A DNA stretch of 64,000 nucleotides from Chaetoderma sp. LZ-2023a. Lineage: Eukaryota > Mollusca > Caudofoveata > Chaetodermatida > Chaetodermatidae. The translations under genes and the position numbers were made by a program. Position 1 is the first letter of the stretch; each line of letters starts with the position of its first letter. This document shows positions 22,700 to 33,339 of the stretch, in pieces. The DNA is taken from contig CM067373.1 in the NCBI GenBank assembly GCA_034401795.1, forward strand, positions 91,718,996 to 91,782,995, given 5' to 3'. The notes below the pieces were generated by a model, which had not been told where the DNA came from, searched no databases, and saw nothing but the letters and a program-made list of their open reading frames with translations.

Positions 22700-22954
22700 A
22701 TGAATATTCCTGAGTACCAACCCAGCCACCTGGCAGATGCAGACTGGGAAGATCTAATTAGCTCTCTCAACAGGGGATGCAGACGTTTAACCGCATTGTA
22801 TACTCTGTGCTTAAACAATGACGCCAACGGTACAGATCGTGAAACAACTGCCCGAGAGCCAGGCAAGTCTTCAGAAGGTGGAGAACCTGCTGCGAACCAA
22901 GACACAAACGTTACTGACCAAAGCAAAACCTCTAGCAGTCCATGTCGCCAGTAA
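22700..22954 (+). CDS. Polinton small ORF, possibly truncated
   Basis: 84 residues from MNIPEYQPSHLADADWEDL, charged and Ser/Thr-rich toward its end. Another frame (23000-23110) reads LGRLRGPPMPNYFTGG and may be the displaced C-terminal part, cut by the TA microsatellite at 23118. It is divergent from the gene at 22685 with a 14-base gap. Confidence 0.35.
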   Translation: MNIPEYQPSHLADADWEDLISSLNRGCRRLTALYTLCLNNDANGTDRETTAREPGKSSEGGEPAANQDTNVTDQSKTSSSPCRQ

Positions 22955-23110
22955 CGTGGCGGTGCCTGGGAATGGTGGACCGCCCACAAGGTGTGCCCCT
23001 GCAGAGAGGGCCAGTACCCTGAGCACTGCTACCTATTCCCTTGGCCGACTGCGTGGTCCTCCTATGCCCAACTATTTCACTGGGGGTATGACTAGTAGGT
23101 TTAAGCTGTC

Positions 23111-23117
<7 letters not shown>

Positions 23118-23195
<78 letters not shown>
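23118..23195. repeat. (TA)n microsatellite
   Basis: About 39 TA units between two Polinton genes. The ATG of the next frame overlaps its end. Confidence 0.95.
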
Positions 23196-23197
<2 letters not shown>

Positions 23198-23699
23198 CTC
23201 TGTCACTCACAGACCTAGAAAGCAAAGAGCTAGGTGATCTTGCTCACTTGGACGAGGTACGCCTCGGTTCAGAGGACACTGTTGCCCCTATCTCCTTCCT
23301 AGACTTCAATGAGAAGGGAGACCCGCGGGAGATCCGAGGTACCATCCCAGCCTGAGATCTCATCGGGAACACTGATATGGTAGGACAATCAGCCATTAAC
23401 AAGGCCAAGACTGCATACAAGGGGATGGGCATCAGGGAGAGGGCGACAATGTGAGGCATGCTTGTAGTCGATGAGGCTGGGCCATCAAGGTTATGGCTGA
23501 GTCCTATGCACAGGACATGGTTAAGGATCTCCTGAAACCACGCAGCTCATTCCGTCAGAATGGAGAGAATCTCGAGATAGGCACCCTCGGCCTGAACCAT
23601 ATCACTGTCGACGGCCAAACAGGTGCTACTGCCAGCCTCCGGCTAACAGAGGTGAAGAAGTCAGGGTTCTTTGGTTTGCCGTTTAAGACCACAGGATAG
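23194..23699 (+). pseudogene. Polinton ORF, stops and frameshift
   Basis: From ATG 23194: SLTDLESKELGDLAHLDEV, then TGA at codon 54, then a second TGA at 23452. A one-base shift near 23482 leads to MAESYAQDMVKDLLKPRSSF and ATASLRLTEVKKSGFFGLPF, ending at 23699. Taken together, about 168 residues of a soluble, charged protein. Function unknown. Confidence 0.45.
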
Positions 23700-23701
23700 T
23701 C

Positions 23702-23980
23702 ATGGCTTCCCGTGCATGTATCATACAGATACTGGATGTACTAGACACTGTTGGTGCTGACACAGGCCCTCTACGCTATCTTCTCAGCTGCTGCTGGGAT
23801 TTCATGCTTGATGCCTCCATCGCATCCTTCGTATCTGCCGGAGGTGCAGGATTCCCCGCTCTGCAGGCGAAAGAGCTGGTGCAGGAAATACTGCCGTTTA
23901 GTCTCCCAGATATGGACGAGGCTACCACCGACCAAGTGCTTACCATCCTCCGCTCGCATGTCTGTACCATTCGACAGTAG
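23702..23980 (+). CDS. Polinton small ORF
   Basis: 92 residues, intact, starting two bases after the previous stop: MASRACIIQILDVLDTVGA, then a helical Leu/Ala-rich remainder. The tight spacing and the 23-base overlap with the next frame support an expressed cluster. No family recognised. Confidence 0.45.
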   Translation: MASRACIIQILDVLDTVGADTGPLRYLLSCCWDFMLDASIASFVSAGGAGFPALQAKELVQEILPFSLPDMDEATTDQVLTILRSHVCTIRQ

Positions 23981-24303
23981 GCTGGCCGATGCTGGCCAGG
24001 TGGTGCTGATCATTGCCCCGTCAAGACATGGGAATAACATCTTGCTGCGGGCTCTCCTGGCCAAACATCTACACTCTCAATACATCCTTCTGGTGTCTGA
24101 CTCCGCCGCTGCCTAACCCTCAAGGAGACCAAAGGGGATTTGATCGCAGGTGTACAGAGGGCAGCTGAGCTGTACCGCTTCATCTTCAGCAACAAGGAGA
24201 CAGGTGAGTTGTCACACTTCAAGCCATCTCTGGCAAAGGTGCATACCTTCACCTACAAGCTGAATCCAGCCAGGAAACTAGCCTGCTCTATGTGTCATCA
24301 CTG
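23958..24303 (+). pseudogene. Polinton ORF with degraded P-loop-like segment
   Basis: From ATG 23958 a segment VVLIIAPSRHGNNILLRALL is followed by YILLVSDS, a strand-loop-helix-strand pattern like a Walker A region whose G-K-S/T has become G-N-N. A stop at 24113 and a frame shift follow, then LIAGVQRAAELYRFIFSNKE and a Cys-containing end (ACSMCHH). It could be a remnant of a packaging ATPase, but no Walker B is visible and the resemblance may be chance. Confidence 0.35.
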
Positions 24304-24347
24304 ACAGACTGAGCGGAGACCGCAGCAGTCTCCACTGCAACTTTTTT

Positions 24348-24741
24348 TCATTCATCAGAAGGCTGCGCAGTCTCCGCTACTTCGTCCGCTGTCTCCGCTA
24401 CTTCGTCCGCGGTCTCTGCTGCTTGAGGACCTTCGTCAGTGGTCTCCGCTGCTACTTTGGCAGTTTCGTCAGTCCTGGTAGTTATCTGGGAATTTCAGAA
24501 ATACTGGCAGATTACTGGCCAACCTCCTGCAACCTCTTTCGTTGAAGATGTGCTCAACAGCCTCCTTGCAGCCAACAGCGAACCGCTCCTGAGTACCTTC
24601 TGCATGACCGGTGTCATGGCTCTCCGCTACAGCGGCACTGACCTCCCTGAAGTAGTTATTTGCTCCAGACTGGAGGTCATCCAGCATATCTCGCTCTTCC
24701 TGGCTATGGAGGCTAAATACGGCAGCCCACTTCCCGACCAT
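24348..24741 (-). pseudogene. Polinton ORF with acidic AETxDE repeats (2)
   Basis: ATG 24741 gives MVGKWAAVFSLHSQEERDML. A stop or shift near 24470 is followed, in the neighbouring frame, by AAETADEVAETADEVAETAQ and a stop at 24348. The tail repeats the Ala-Glu-Thr-Ala-Asp-Glu unit found at 20050 and 26690. Function unknown. Confidence 0.5.
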
Positions 24742-25099
24742 TAGTAGATCTTTGGGGTCGACCCTCGCCCTTTGGAGAGCTAGAAAAACAGGACTGTTGG
24801 TTTGGCCACAGGAGGTAGGTCAAGTGTCCTGCCCTGGGTGCTGTCAAACTTCCGTTAGAGTATCCGAGTCAGGAGTTCTTTTGTACTACGAGCTGGCGTC
24901 CTTTCCTCTATGGCGGCCAGTATCTCCGCATCAGACGGAGGTGTGATCTTGGCTCGCTCGTGGATAATGTTGATGTCATGAAGCAGTCCTCGGACCCTGT
25001 CACAGTGGGACAGTGTACACCGTGGCTGTCGTGCTGACTGTCGTGCTGACTGTCATGCCGACTTGTCCTGCTGCCTATATAGAATCTGCTGGAGAACTT
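24742..25099 (-). other. Decayed coding stretch
   Basis: Minus-strand frames with a tandem HDSQHDSQHDSH repeat (about 25005-25040) and no recognisable domain. Confidence 0.3.
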
Positions 25100-26217
25100 T
25101 ACCAAACATGGCAGCCGTCTAAACCCTCAATATACCCAGACCTTAAACATGCTGCAGTATGTGCAACATCCAGATGGGGCCATTGAACCCACGACATCGC
25201 ACTGCACTGATCCTGCCTGATGGCCATTCGACCCAGTATACACGATGAGAACCCGTTGTCCGCTGCTGGGAAGTACATTGACTTTGCAATCTCGCCACAG
25301 ATCCACGAGATCAAGAGCATGACACTCGAGTTCAAGCTTCAAAGCACAATAGAACAGATGGTAGAGCTCCCGCAGGTTCTGAACAGGTGGGAGATCGTGC
25401 AGAGCAACAGCACCATGGACACCACCTATGTGAACGATGAGTCCTAGGTCCACTGGCTCTTGGGCCAACCTTCTATGTGAAGGGAAAGGGGTACTACGCT
25501 GTGCGGTGCAATGAGGGGTTCATGGGATTCGTACTATGGGCAGGTGTCGAGAAGCCTGCGGCAGTTCCACTCTTAACCCTCCTTGAGAACACACACGTGA
25601 ATCCAGCTGCCATGCAGGATAGGCTGTTCCTCCGGGTATACACTGAGCAGCTCGCAGACGCGATGATGAATGCTCCAAGACTTCATGTCTGGCATGACGA
25701 GAATGACCAGAAGCTGAAGCAAACGGGTTCCAAACAGCGGATCGTGCATTGGGAGCAAGAACACCAGCAGGTCCAAGCCACAGCTAACCAACGGGTAGAG
25801 CTTACATTGCATCGTGGTGCATTGGACTGTGTTGCTGTTGCGGTCCTGGTTCAGTCGGGAGGAACCATCCAGCAGATGGATAAGCTAAACTACTTCAAGC
25901 TTGTGGTTGCCGGGACCAATGTTCTTGGTGAGGTACGTGAGCTGGCTGATTGCCAACTCTACAGACAGAAAACTAAGTCATATGAACTTCTGCGCCTAAC
26001 CAGTGGAAGCGACGACCTCGAGTCGGCACTCGAGGGCCATCACCACCTCGGGGGCAGGGACATCCCACCAAATCAGGGCAACCGGCTCAGCTTCAACATC
26101 GGAAACCTCATAGCTGGGACTCGCTCATTATATCTGTGCTGGTACTTTACTTCGGCTATGCTAAGGTATGCATATCGAACACATCATGTATTCAGCTTGA
26201 GCGTGCGTAGAGCATGA
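25100..26217 (+). pseudogene. Polinton putative capsid-type protein, frameshifted
   Basis: Three frames join: LNMLQYVQHPDGAIEPTTS (about 25118-25210), MAIRPSIHDENPLSAAGKYI to 25447, and a 246-residue stretch from 25477 (KGKGYYAVRCNEGFMGFVLW, VELTLHRGALDCVAVAVLVQ, GNRLSFNIGNLIAGTRSLYL). The combined ~360-residue product is beta-rich, which would fit a jelly-roll capsid protein. I infer that from composition, length and position, not from a recognised signature. Confidence 0.4.
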
Positions 26218-26548
26218 CTCCTGCCATTGTCCCCACTGCAGCTGCCACCACTACTATAAGCTCTGCTGTCTTCTGACCTGTCGATGCTTCATAGTCGAGC
26301 ATTGGCTCAGATACAGCCTGGTAGTACTCATCGAGACTCTCATCTACCTCTTGAGGCTCTGGTTGGCCTGAGCTCTGAGTTGGCGTCGGCGTGCCTCCCT
26401 CTGGTGCATATGCTCGAGGGCTTTGCTGTACTCAAACTTCTCCTTAGACAGCTTCTCCATCGCCTGTTTATGATGCTCAACCTCTGCCGCCTTCTTGTCC
26501 CCAGTTCGCTAAGGCAAACCCGACCGCATTCAAGAATGCAGATGCCAT
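26200..26548 (-). pseudogene. Polinton coiled-coil/membrane protein, two frameshifts
   Basis: Starting at ATG 26548: MASAFLNAVGFALANWG, then a shift into a charged helix (EHHKQAMEKLSKEKFEYSKA; EHMHQREARRRQLRAQAN), then a second shift into DESLDEYYQAVSEPMLDYEA and a hydrophobic segment (LIVVVAAAVGTMAGVMLYA). About 115 residues: a coiled coil with a C-terminal membrane anchor. Found by joining three minus-strand frames. It faces the capsid-like gene tail to tail. Confidence 0.5.
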
Positions 26549-26605
26549 GCTATAGACTACAGTTTAATGCTACTATATAGCTGCAGTGGGGACCACGGCG
26601 ACGCG

Positions 26606-27028
26606 ATGTACGAACCAGAAGCTGATCCAGCCGAGGATATAGATGATGAGGACTATGATGGGGAGGATTATGATGCAGACGACTACGATGTAGCGGAGAC
26701 TGTGGGTGAGGATAAAGCGGAGACCACGCCTGAATCCCGCAAGCTAGTACACAGAGCAAAAGGAATCTATCGCACTTACGTAAAAGGTCATATCGGGACG
26801 CTGGCAGCAGTTGGGGCTCTGATCGCTCTGTTCACAACGAAGGCTGGCGAGACGGTCCGCAAGATCGCCAACCATGCTCTACATGGGGTGGAGAAGATTT
26901 CTGAAGCCATACCAGCCATCGCCTCAGGAGTAGGTATGTTCTTCGGAGTCACAGGCCCTTGGCTACCGTATGTTGCCATAGCACTCGCGGCCATCTGGGC
27001 CACCGAACATTTAAGCCGCACTATGTGA
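26606..27028 (+). CDS. Polinton membrane protein with acidic N-terminus (AET repeats, 3)
   Basis: About 140 residues from ATG 26606. The first 45 are strongly acidic (DIDDEDYDGEDYDADDYDV, then AETVGEDKAETTPE). A basic linker follows, and a Gly/Ala-rich hydrophobic half (IASGVGMFFGVTGPWLPYVA) suggests membrane association or an amphipathic helix. An ATG at 26567 is also in frame. TACTATATAG lies just upstream. Intact. Possibly a membrane-active virion protein. Confidence 0.5.
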   Translation: MYEPEADPAEDIDDEDYDGEDYDADDYDVAETVGEDKAETTPESRKLVHRAKGIYRTYVKGHIGTLAAVGALIALFTTKAGETVRKIANHALHGVEKISEAIPAIASGVGMFFGVTGPWLPYVAIALAAIWATEHLSRTM

Positions 27029-27030
27029 GG

Positions 27031-27258
27031 ATGGCGTCTCTGTACAACCTGGTCAAGTCCCTTAACTGGCTACCCTTCAGTGATGGCACCAGCGCTGCAG
27101 AGATTAGACAGCAGTGTTCACAGGTATTCGAAGAGGTGTTCATCGATGGCTGGATGAATGACAGTCGTCTGTTCGCCTGTCTGGAGTTTTCCCAGGCCAT
27201 ATGTAATAGAACAGGAGTCGACGTCAGTGATGAAATCCGGGAGTACTGCCTCTCTTGA
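27031..27258 (+). CDS. Polinton small ORF upstream of integrase
   Basis: 75 residues, intact: MASLYNLVKSLNWLPFSDG, IRQQCSQVFEEVFIDGWMND, ending CNRTGVDVSDEIREYCLS. It starts two bases after the previous stop and overlaps the integrase start by 29 bases in another frame. Function unknown. Confidence 0.5.
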   Translation: MASLYNLVKSLNWLPFSDGTSAAEIRQQCSQVFEEVFIDGWMNDSRLFACLEFSQAICNRTGVDVSDEIREYCLS

Positions 27259-28250
27259 GGAGCTCTACCACCAGCCTAGTGGATATTATCGTGAGCCTCA
27301 CCAGTTACTCGAGTTCGCACGTCACAAGGGCCACAAGTTCACATTGGAGACAGTTAGCCAGTGACTCATCTGCCAGGCGATGTGGCAGATATACAGACCC
27401 CATCCACGGCACATCAGGCGTGCACATTTCAATGAACCTGTTCCGAACAGAGTTCACCAAGCAGATGTTCTATTCCTTCCACATGACAGAGTCTGCCATT
27501 CGGGAACATGTAAGACCTACAAGTACGCCCTCACCATCGTCGATGTCACCAGTAGGTACAAGGCTGCTGTACCGCTTGCATATAAGTCCACAGGGCAGGT
27601 GGCCCAAGCATTTAGCAGTGTCTATGATGATCCGAAAACGTCCCTCCAGTGGCCAGAATTGTTACAGGTGGATGAGGGTAAGGAGTTTAGGGGTGAGACA
27701 GCAGCCCTCATGTGGAAACATGGTGTGGTGATAAGACGAGGTGAAGTTGGTCACCACCGTGCCCAGGCAATCGTCGAGCGCTGGAACCGGACTCTGGCAG
27801 AAAGACTGTTCCCACATCAGTATGCTCAGAAGATGGCATGTCCTGGTGATCGCTCCAGGGTGTGGGTGAAAGGTTTGCCCACGGTGGTAGAGCGATCCAA
27901 TACTGAGGTTACTCGGTTAACTGGTAAGAAGTCATTAGAGGCTATCCAACGATCCTTTGTTGCCCCACCATCCGCAGGAGCGAACAAGGGAGAGGAGTGC
28001 CTACCACATGATGCTCTGGTTCGGTACCTGTATGAGCCTGGTGAACTGGAAGGGGGTCGACGGCGTGCAACAGAGCCTAACTGGTCGATAGATGTTCACA
28101 GGCTTGACAGATATGCAGAGGCGGATGGGCAGCCTACATTGTACTCAGTGGTCTCAGGCGACAGTTTGTGCGAGAGAAGCTTCGGCTAGTCCCTACAGAT
28201 ACACAGCTGCCACCATCCGGAGTGCTCAAGCCCACTGCTGTCTATTCATG
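27230..28250 (+). pseudogene. Polinton integrase (DDE, retroviral type), broken
   Basis: From ATG 27230 the N-terminus reads LEELYHQPSGYYREPHQLLE, then an in-frame TGA at 27362 where related proteins would read through. The core follows: HQADVLFLPHDR (first Asp), ALTIVDVTSRYKAAVPL, LLQVDEGKEFRGE (second Asp), HHRAQAIVERWNRTLAERLF (Glu). The C-terminal part has LVRYLYEPGEL and WSIDVHRLDRY. A shift near 28165 restores FVREKLRLVP and a stop at 28250. All three catalytic acids survive. Its 3' end meets the 3' end of PolB on the other strand. Confidence 0.85.
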
Positions 28251-30382
28251 AGGGATATATCGCTCGATGGGCTCGGTATGGACACCATCTGGCACATGGC
28301 ACTTATCCTAGTAAGCGGACACCATACCCTGGTTGCGCATACATAGGCCTCGGTTTTTAGCTCTGTCCAGCCCGCCATGTAGGGTGCTGTAGAACCTCTG
28401 CCAAGAGACCACATTCTGCCGCTTTGACATTCCGTTAGCCGAGCACTTACTTGCAGCTGTGCTCTCCACGTAGTAGCATTTGGAGGAGAGAGTGATAACA
28501 CGAGAGACTTCGAACTCGAGCTTGAACAGTCCATCCAGACCATTTGTCCCAAGCTAGCCAGTCCCGCTTATGAGCCTGGTACTCTGCTTGCATCTCAGGG
28601 CGAATGACGTCGTCGAGGTTGGAGCCTCCTATAGCGATATACACAGAGTCAGTGTCCATCTGCATGTACTCAAAGCTGTCACGAGCTACGTAGTGATCGA
28701 GGAAGTCGTAGTAAAACTCCAGCATTCGCAGCTTCACGAGCTTATAAACAGCTATCCCCACCTGGAAGGGCCTTCGAATAGTGATTCCCGGCTTGTGATT
28801 TTGGAGCTCGTATGACTCACTGATCTCAAGATCTTCGAACCATGCACTACGCAGGGCCTTGTCTACCACGCGTTCATCCTTTGTGAAGCTGGTGTTGCTA
28901 TGGCATTCTAGGGCCTCGATGACCTTCCCGTAGGCCTTGTTGCCGAGGAGTTTGAAGAGACCTGCCAAGAGCGCTTTGCTCTTATCTACCTCTCCAGAGT
29001 GGCGGGCCTCCATAACATTCTCCATGAACCACTCGAATGGGAACTTGGCCTCATAGCCTATGGTGCGGTATACATCAGTGATCTCCAGGCCATGGGTTAT
29101 ATACCACTTGAGGGTTATGGTGTACATCAGCCGCTTCTGGCCAGAGAGGGCACCGACCAGCTTCTGGGTGGTGGGCCACTTCCTCCCTGTTTGCCCTAGA
29201 TATGCCAGCATCTCAGACAAAATTGCCTCTACCTGGATCTCATGGTTATAGAAGAGAGGAGGCATTTCCTCGAACTTTGCCCACAGATCCTTGGGGACCA
29301 GCTGTCTGCGAGGAGAGCCTCCTTAAAGCTAGCTACCCCACTGGCACCGGACCAATGGCACACTTTCTCCTTATCACATGGCATCTCTTTGGCCATCGTT
29401 GACAGGTACAGACCATTTGCGTCGTAGTCGAGTAGACGTTGGCTGACACGCTCACTCTGGCGGGTTCAAGTCACACCGGCCTCGTGGTATCTGGTGAACA
29501 CAATGCTGGGACCGCCAACAACAGCCCCCTTCAGCATCTCGTAAGCTTCCTTGTCTGGTGAATAGAGGCTAACATCTGGCATGTGCTGCGCGGTTCCACG
29601 TAGGAGGTACTGCAGTGACACACCTGGGAGAGACACTGCATCTTTGAGGATGTCTATTTCTCGTTCTGTGTGGAACTCCCGCATCTGCTCTAGGGTTTCG
29701 ATGAATGGACTGACGTCCAGGTTGTTGTAGTATCGCAGCCAGTCGGCGAATGTCCGCATTCCATGCTCACTGAATGTCTGGTTACACTGTTCCCATTCTG
29801 TTCGCGTCAAGAGGTAGCCACCCTTGAGCTTAGATGTCCATGCTGAGTAGTCAGGAAGCCCTGGATAGTTAAGCTTCTCATGTGTGTCAAACCATTCAAA
29901 TGGGAGACAGCTCTTCTGCTGTGTACACCCGTAAGCTTTGACCCATACCTCGTATGAGACTCATTGGCTGAGGTAGTTCAGCACATTGAGAAACCGTAGC
30001 TTAGGTGTTATGAGGAACATGGTCTGACTAGTCTTCTTGGCGACTTTCACTGTACCTGTACTGTCAGTCAGCTCATCAACAAAGTACTTCTTGATGAGGT
30101 TCAGGTCATACCGCCTAGAGTTGAACCCCAGTACAGGCACTTGGTCACACCACTCATTGATCAGCCGCTGCTGTTGCTTTGGGAGCTTGTCCAGGTCTGT
30201 TGGTATGTACTGTGCCCTAACCCTTGTCCGGATTAGAGATGCTCGCCATTGGATCTCCAGCATGAACTCTCTGATCAGTTCTTTGGGGTCAGGATTGCAG
30301 AGGTGAGTGGGCTCACTCATAGCACCCTCTAAGGAGCAGCCAACTGACACAGAGATCGGTATGTGAGTACTCGTGATCGTGA

Positions 30383-30757
30383 GAGTCTCTGTAGGATGAG
30401 TCTTGATACCATCTAGGAGTGCTTTGAAGTCGTAAACTATGAAGTGTGGGTATGGGACAGTCCGACCTCGTTTAGGGATGCTTGGGCAGGCAGCGTTTTA
30501 TACAGCACTCCCACTGTACCACATGCGTGCATCCAGAGGCTCTCAGCTTCTCCTCTCTCAGGACTGTCTTGCGGTATCTTTGTTTGGCATCCTCACCTTG
30601 CTGGTGTCGTGGACACCCGTGCCAGTGACAGCCATGGAACTGGTAAACGGTGTTGGTGGTCGGATCATAACCATCTACAGGAGCACCCTCGATCCAACGC
30701 TCGCCACCGTGCCCACACTCTGCATGGTGTATGTGTACGCCTCTGTTTCTCGACTTC
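30383..30757. repeat. Direct repeat flanking the LINE, copy 1
   Basis: TAGGATGAGTCTTGATACCA to TCTGTTTCTCGA matches 31941-32310 with a few percent difference and a small indel (GGGCAGGCAGCG versus GGGCGGCG). It is PolB coding sequence duplicated on either side of the inserted LINE. Confidence 0.85.
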
Positions 30758-30759
30758 TT

Positions 30760-31940
30760 CTTCTTTTCGATCGCTGGTATCACACTTGGAGAGCCGTTCT
30801 CAAGATGAAATCTGTGGTTTTCTGTAGTTCTTCCACAGGGCCATACAGCTTTTCAAGAAAAGAGGTTGACAAAGGCCAGATCTCTTCTCTCAGCAGCTGA
30901 TACATACTGCAACATTGAAGTATGTGCTCTGTGGTCTGTTCTGCTTCTCCACAAGGACAAGCGGGCGATGTCGTAAGGTGGAACCGCCTGTACATGTGTT
31001 GGTTTAGTCTGTTGTGTCCAGTTCTGAAACGAAAAATGGTCACTTGCTCTGGCCTCGAGAGATGATAGTAGGCATCTTCTGATTCATGTGTTCTATAGAG
31101 TGACTTGATGATAGTCTTCATCTCTGTATGGGTAACCATGTTTTCTGTCTGATTCTCTTCTGCACCCACCTTTGCCATCTTGTCTGCTTCCTCATTTCCT
31201 TGGACTCCACAGTGTGAGGGGATCCACTGCAATGATATCCGAAAGCATTTGATGGTTTGTATTGCTTCTTCAAGTTGTGGCAGCTTACCTTTGGTGATAG
31301 CCTCAAGGACAGATCGGGCATCAGATAAAAAGACAATCTGTGCAATAGGGTCTGCTGTTCTGCTGATGGCATTAGCTGCATGAACCAGTGCTTCGACTTC
31401 AGCTCTAGTTTGTGCAGTGTTTGCCTGTCGGTATTGGAGCTGACTCATGTTGTCCGTTTGGATACTGTATGTGCAGTCCAGTACCTCTGCTCCTAATTGC
31501 ATCTTTGGCTGATCCATCTGTGTAGATTCTTATCCATGTCTCCTGAGGGTACATTTCTTCCAGCATGGCTAGGGTCAGGGCCTTCTTGCTCACATCACTG
31601 TGTTCATCTTTGGCTGTGAGATGAGGTACTGTGGTGCGAATAGCCATGCTCTCTAGTTTGTTTTCCCAGTGTGGAGGATCAAGTGTGTGGTTTGGGTCTT
31701 CTATTTGTGCTGGCAACATTTCTTGGTGTTTTCTTGGAAGTGCTTTTGTCTCTTTCACAAAACTTGATCTTTTAAGTCTTCCTGATGACAGCTGTGCTTG
31801 CCTGCTCTTCATCGGGTGGTTGTTGAACGATTTGAACTTTGCAGCTTGGATCAGTGCTTTGCGTTCCCTTCCTTTGCTAAGTGGGGGGATGCCTGCTGTC
31901 TGCTCCATTTTTTCTATTGGTGTTGATCTCATTCCACCAG
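30760..31940 (-). mobile_element. 5'-truncated LINE with RNase H domain inserted in PolB
   Basis: Minus-strand frames give WIRIYTDGSAKDAI, RAEVEALVHAANA, VFLSDARSVLEAI and LQWIPSHCGVQGNEEADKMA, the D-E-D-D motifs of a LINE RNase H, then a C-terminal knuckle (CPCGEAEQTTEHILQCC). The 3' end has an A-rich tail (TCGAAAAGAAGAAGAAG) abutting PolB sequence. RT and endonuclease are missing, so it is a 5' truncation. One frameshift lies near 31410. Confidence 0.85.
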
Positions 31941-32310
31941 TCTCCATAGGATGAGTCTTGATACCATCTAGGAGTGCTTCGAAGTCGTAAACTATGAAGT
32001 GTGGGTATGGGACAGTCCGACCTCGTTTAGGGATGCTTGGGCGGCGTTTTATACAGCACTCCCACTGTACCACAAGCGTGCATCCAGAGGCTCTCAGCTT
32101 CTCCTCTCTCAGGACTGTCTTGTGGTATCTTTGTTCGGCATCCTCACCTTGCTGGTGTTGTGGACACCCATGCCAGTGACAGCCATGGAACTGGTAAACG
32201 GTGTTGGTGGTCGGATCATAACCATCTACAGGAGCACCCTCGATCCAACGCTCGCCACCGTGCCCACACTCTACATGGTGTATGTGTACACCTCTGTTTC
32301 TCGATTCATA
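31941..32310. repeat. Direct repeat flanking the LINE, copy 2
   Basis: Second copy of the PolB segment at 30383-30757. Outward from it, PolB continues normally toward 33294. Confidence 0.85.
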
Positions 32311-33339
32311 CTCGATCCAATGAGTAGCCGCTGAACTGGATGGTTGGGGGGGGGATAGAAGACTTTCTCATATGCATACTTCTTTGCCAGGACACACGAC
32401 TTTTGTTTTTCCACATGTACAGTGATCAGTGTGGCGTTGAAGATGGCATGCCTGTGCAAACCTCTGCTGACAGTGACTGCAGACTAGTGTATGTGCCAGC
32501 TTGGAGATGTTCTTGATGTAGAAGGCATGGTGGTCCCGCACTCCGATGGTCATGGTGTCATGGTAGTGAGCCGCTTTCCTGATCAAGTGCCAGGTGCTCT
32601 CTTTGGTTGGTTCATACACGCGAATCCCGATCTTGGTGAAGACCTCTACCTTGTCCAGCTGATCCAGCGAGGTCTTGCAGACATCAGGTACTGTCTTGCC
32701 GTAGAACTGTGTGGCAAGCCCTCGTGCAGGAGCTGTACTTCTATCAGCTCTCGCCCCTCGGTGGACTGCTAGACATCTCCGGAGACACATGTTGTCCGTG
32801 TAGGTATCGAGGGCAGTCATACTCTTCTTCTGTCGTAGCCAGTCTGGGAAGGGGCCTGTCCCAAGCAGAGGTTGGCGGTCGATGACAGCCCTGACCTCAA
32901 CATTGATTGATTGAACGAAAGCCCACTTGGTGTTGGGTCGATTGATATTGTCTGTGTCGAGGCGGGCTTGCTCTCTTGCTGCCACCCAGTCCTGAGCTGC
33001 TCCTATCGTGTTCAGCCACGGGCTCCCTGGAGGATTCTTGTGGAAGAGCATCACCCTACCGTCTTCGATTTGATGGATGCGATAGGTATGGGTGTAGCGG
33101 AGGTAGAAGGCGTTCTGGACAGTCTGCTGGATCTTTTGCATGATCCGGCCTGTGAGGTTTCCTTCTAGACCTCTGAAGAATGCCCAGCATACTGACCGGT
33201 GTCCTCTATCCTCTGTCTCCCTTTCGCCGAGACGCAGGTCGTGAATGTGTTCACCTTCTTGCCTTATGCTCCAGGCTAAGAGGTCAGACCTCATGCCCCT
33301 TATGCTCCGGGCTGGGCTCAAACCTCAGCATTGCTTAAC

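Larger units (their letters stand above)
28246..33294 (-). pseudogene. PolB: Polinton protein-primed DNA polymerase B, interrupted by a LINE
   Basis: ATG 33294 is the likely start. Order: N-terminal region with a Cys/His finger (VCSHCQQRFAQACHLQRH); a QFHGCHWHGCP motif; ExoI VYDFEALL; ExoII GFNSRRYDLNLIKKYF; motif A DYDANGLYLSTM; motif B KLLGNKAYGKVIEA; motif C QMDTDSVYIAI; and a C-terminal LSKRQN-type tail. All catalytic acids I can locate are intact. Breaks: a LINE insertion at 30.76-31.94 kb with duplicated flanks, and frameshifts near 29.95, 29.46, 29.3 and 28.55 kb. It would copy the element from a protein primer. It converges with integrase. Confidence 0.85.

Noticed and set aside
23118-23195. 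TA tract as a transposon insertion signature
   Set aside because: No inverted repeats flank it; an ordinary microsatellite explains it.
24439-24744. Plus-strand 101-residue frame
   Set aside because: It overlaps the minus-strand gene whose acidic repeat tail is shared with other Polinton ORFs; the plus frame has no such support.
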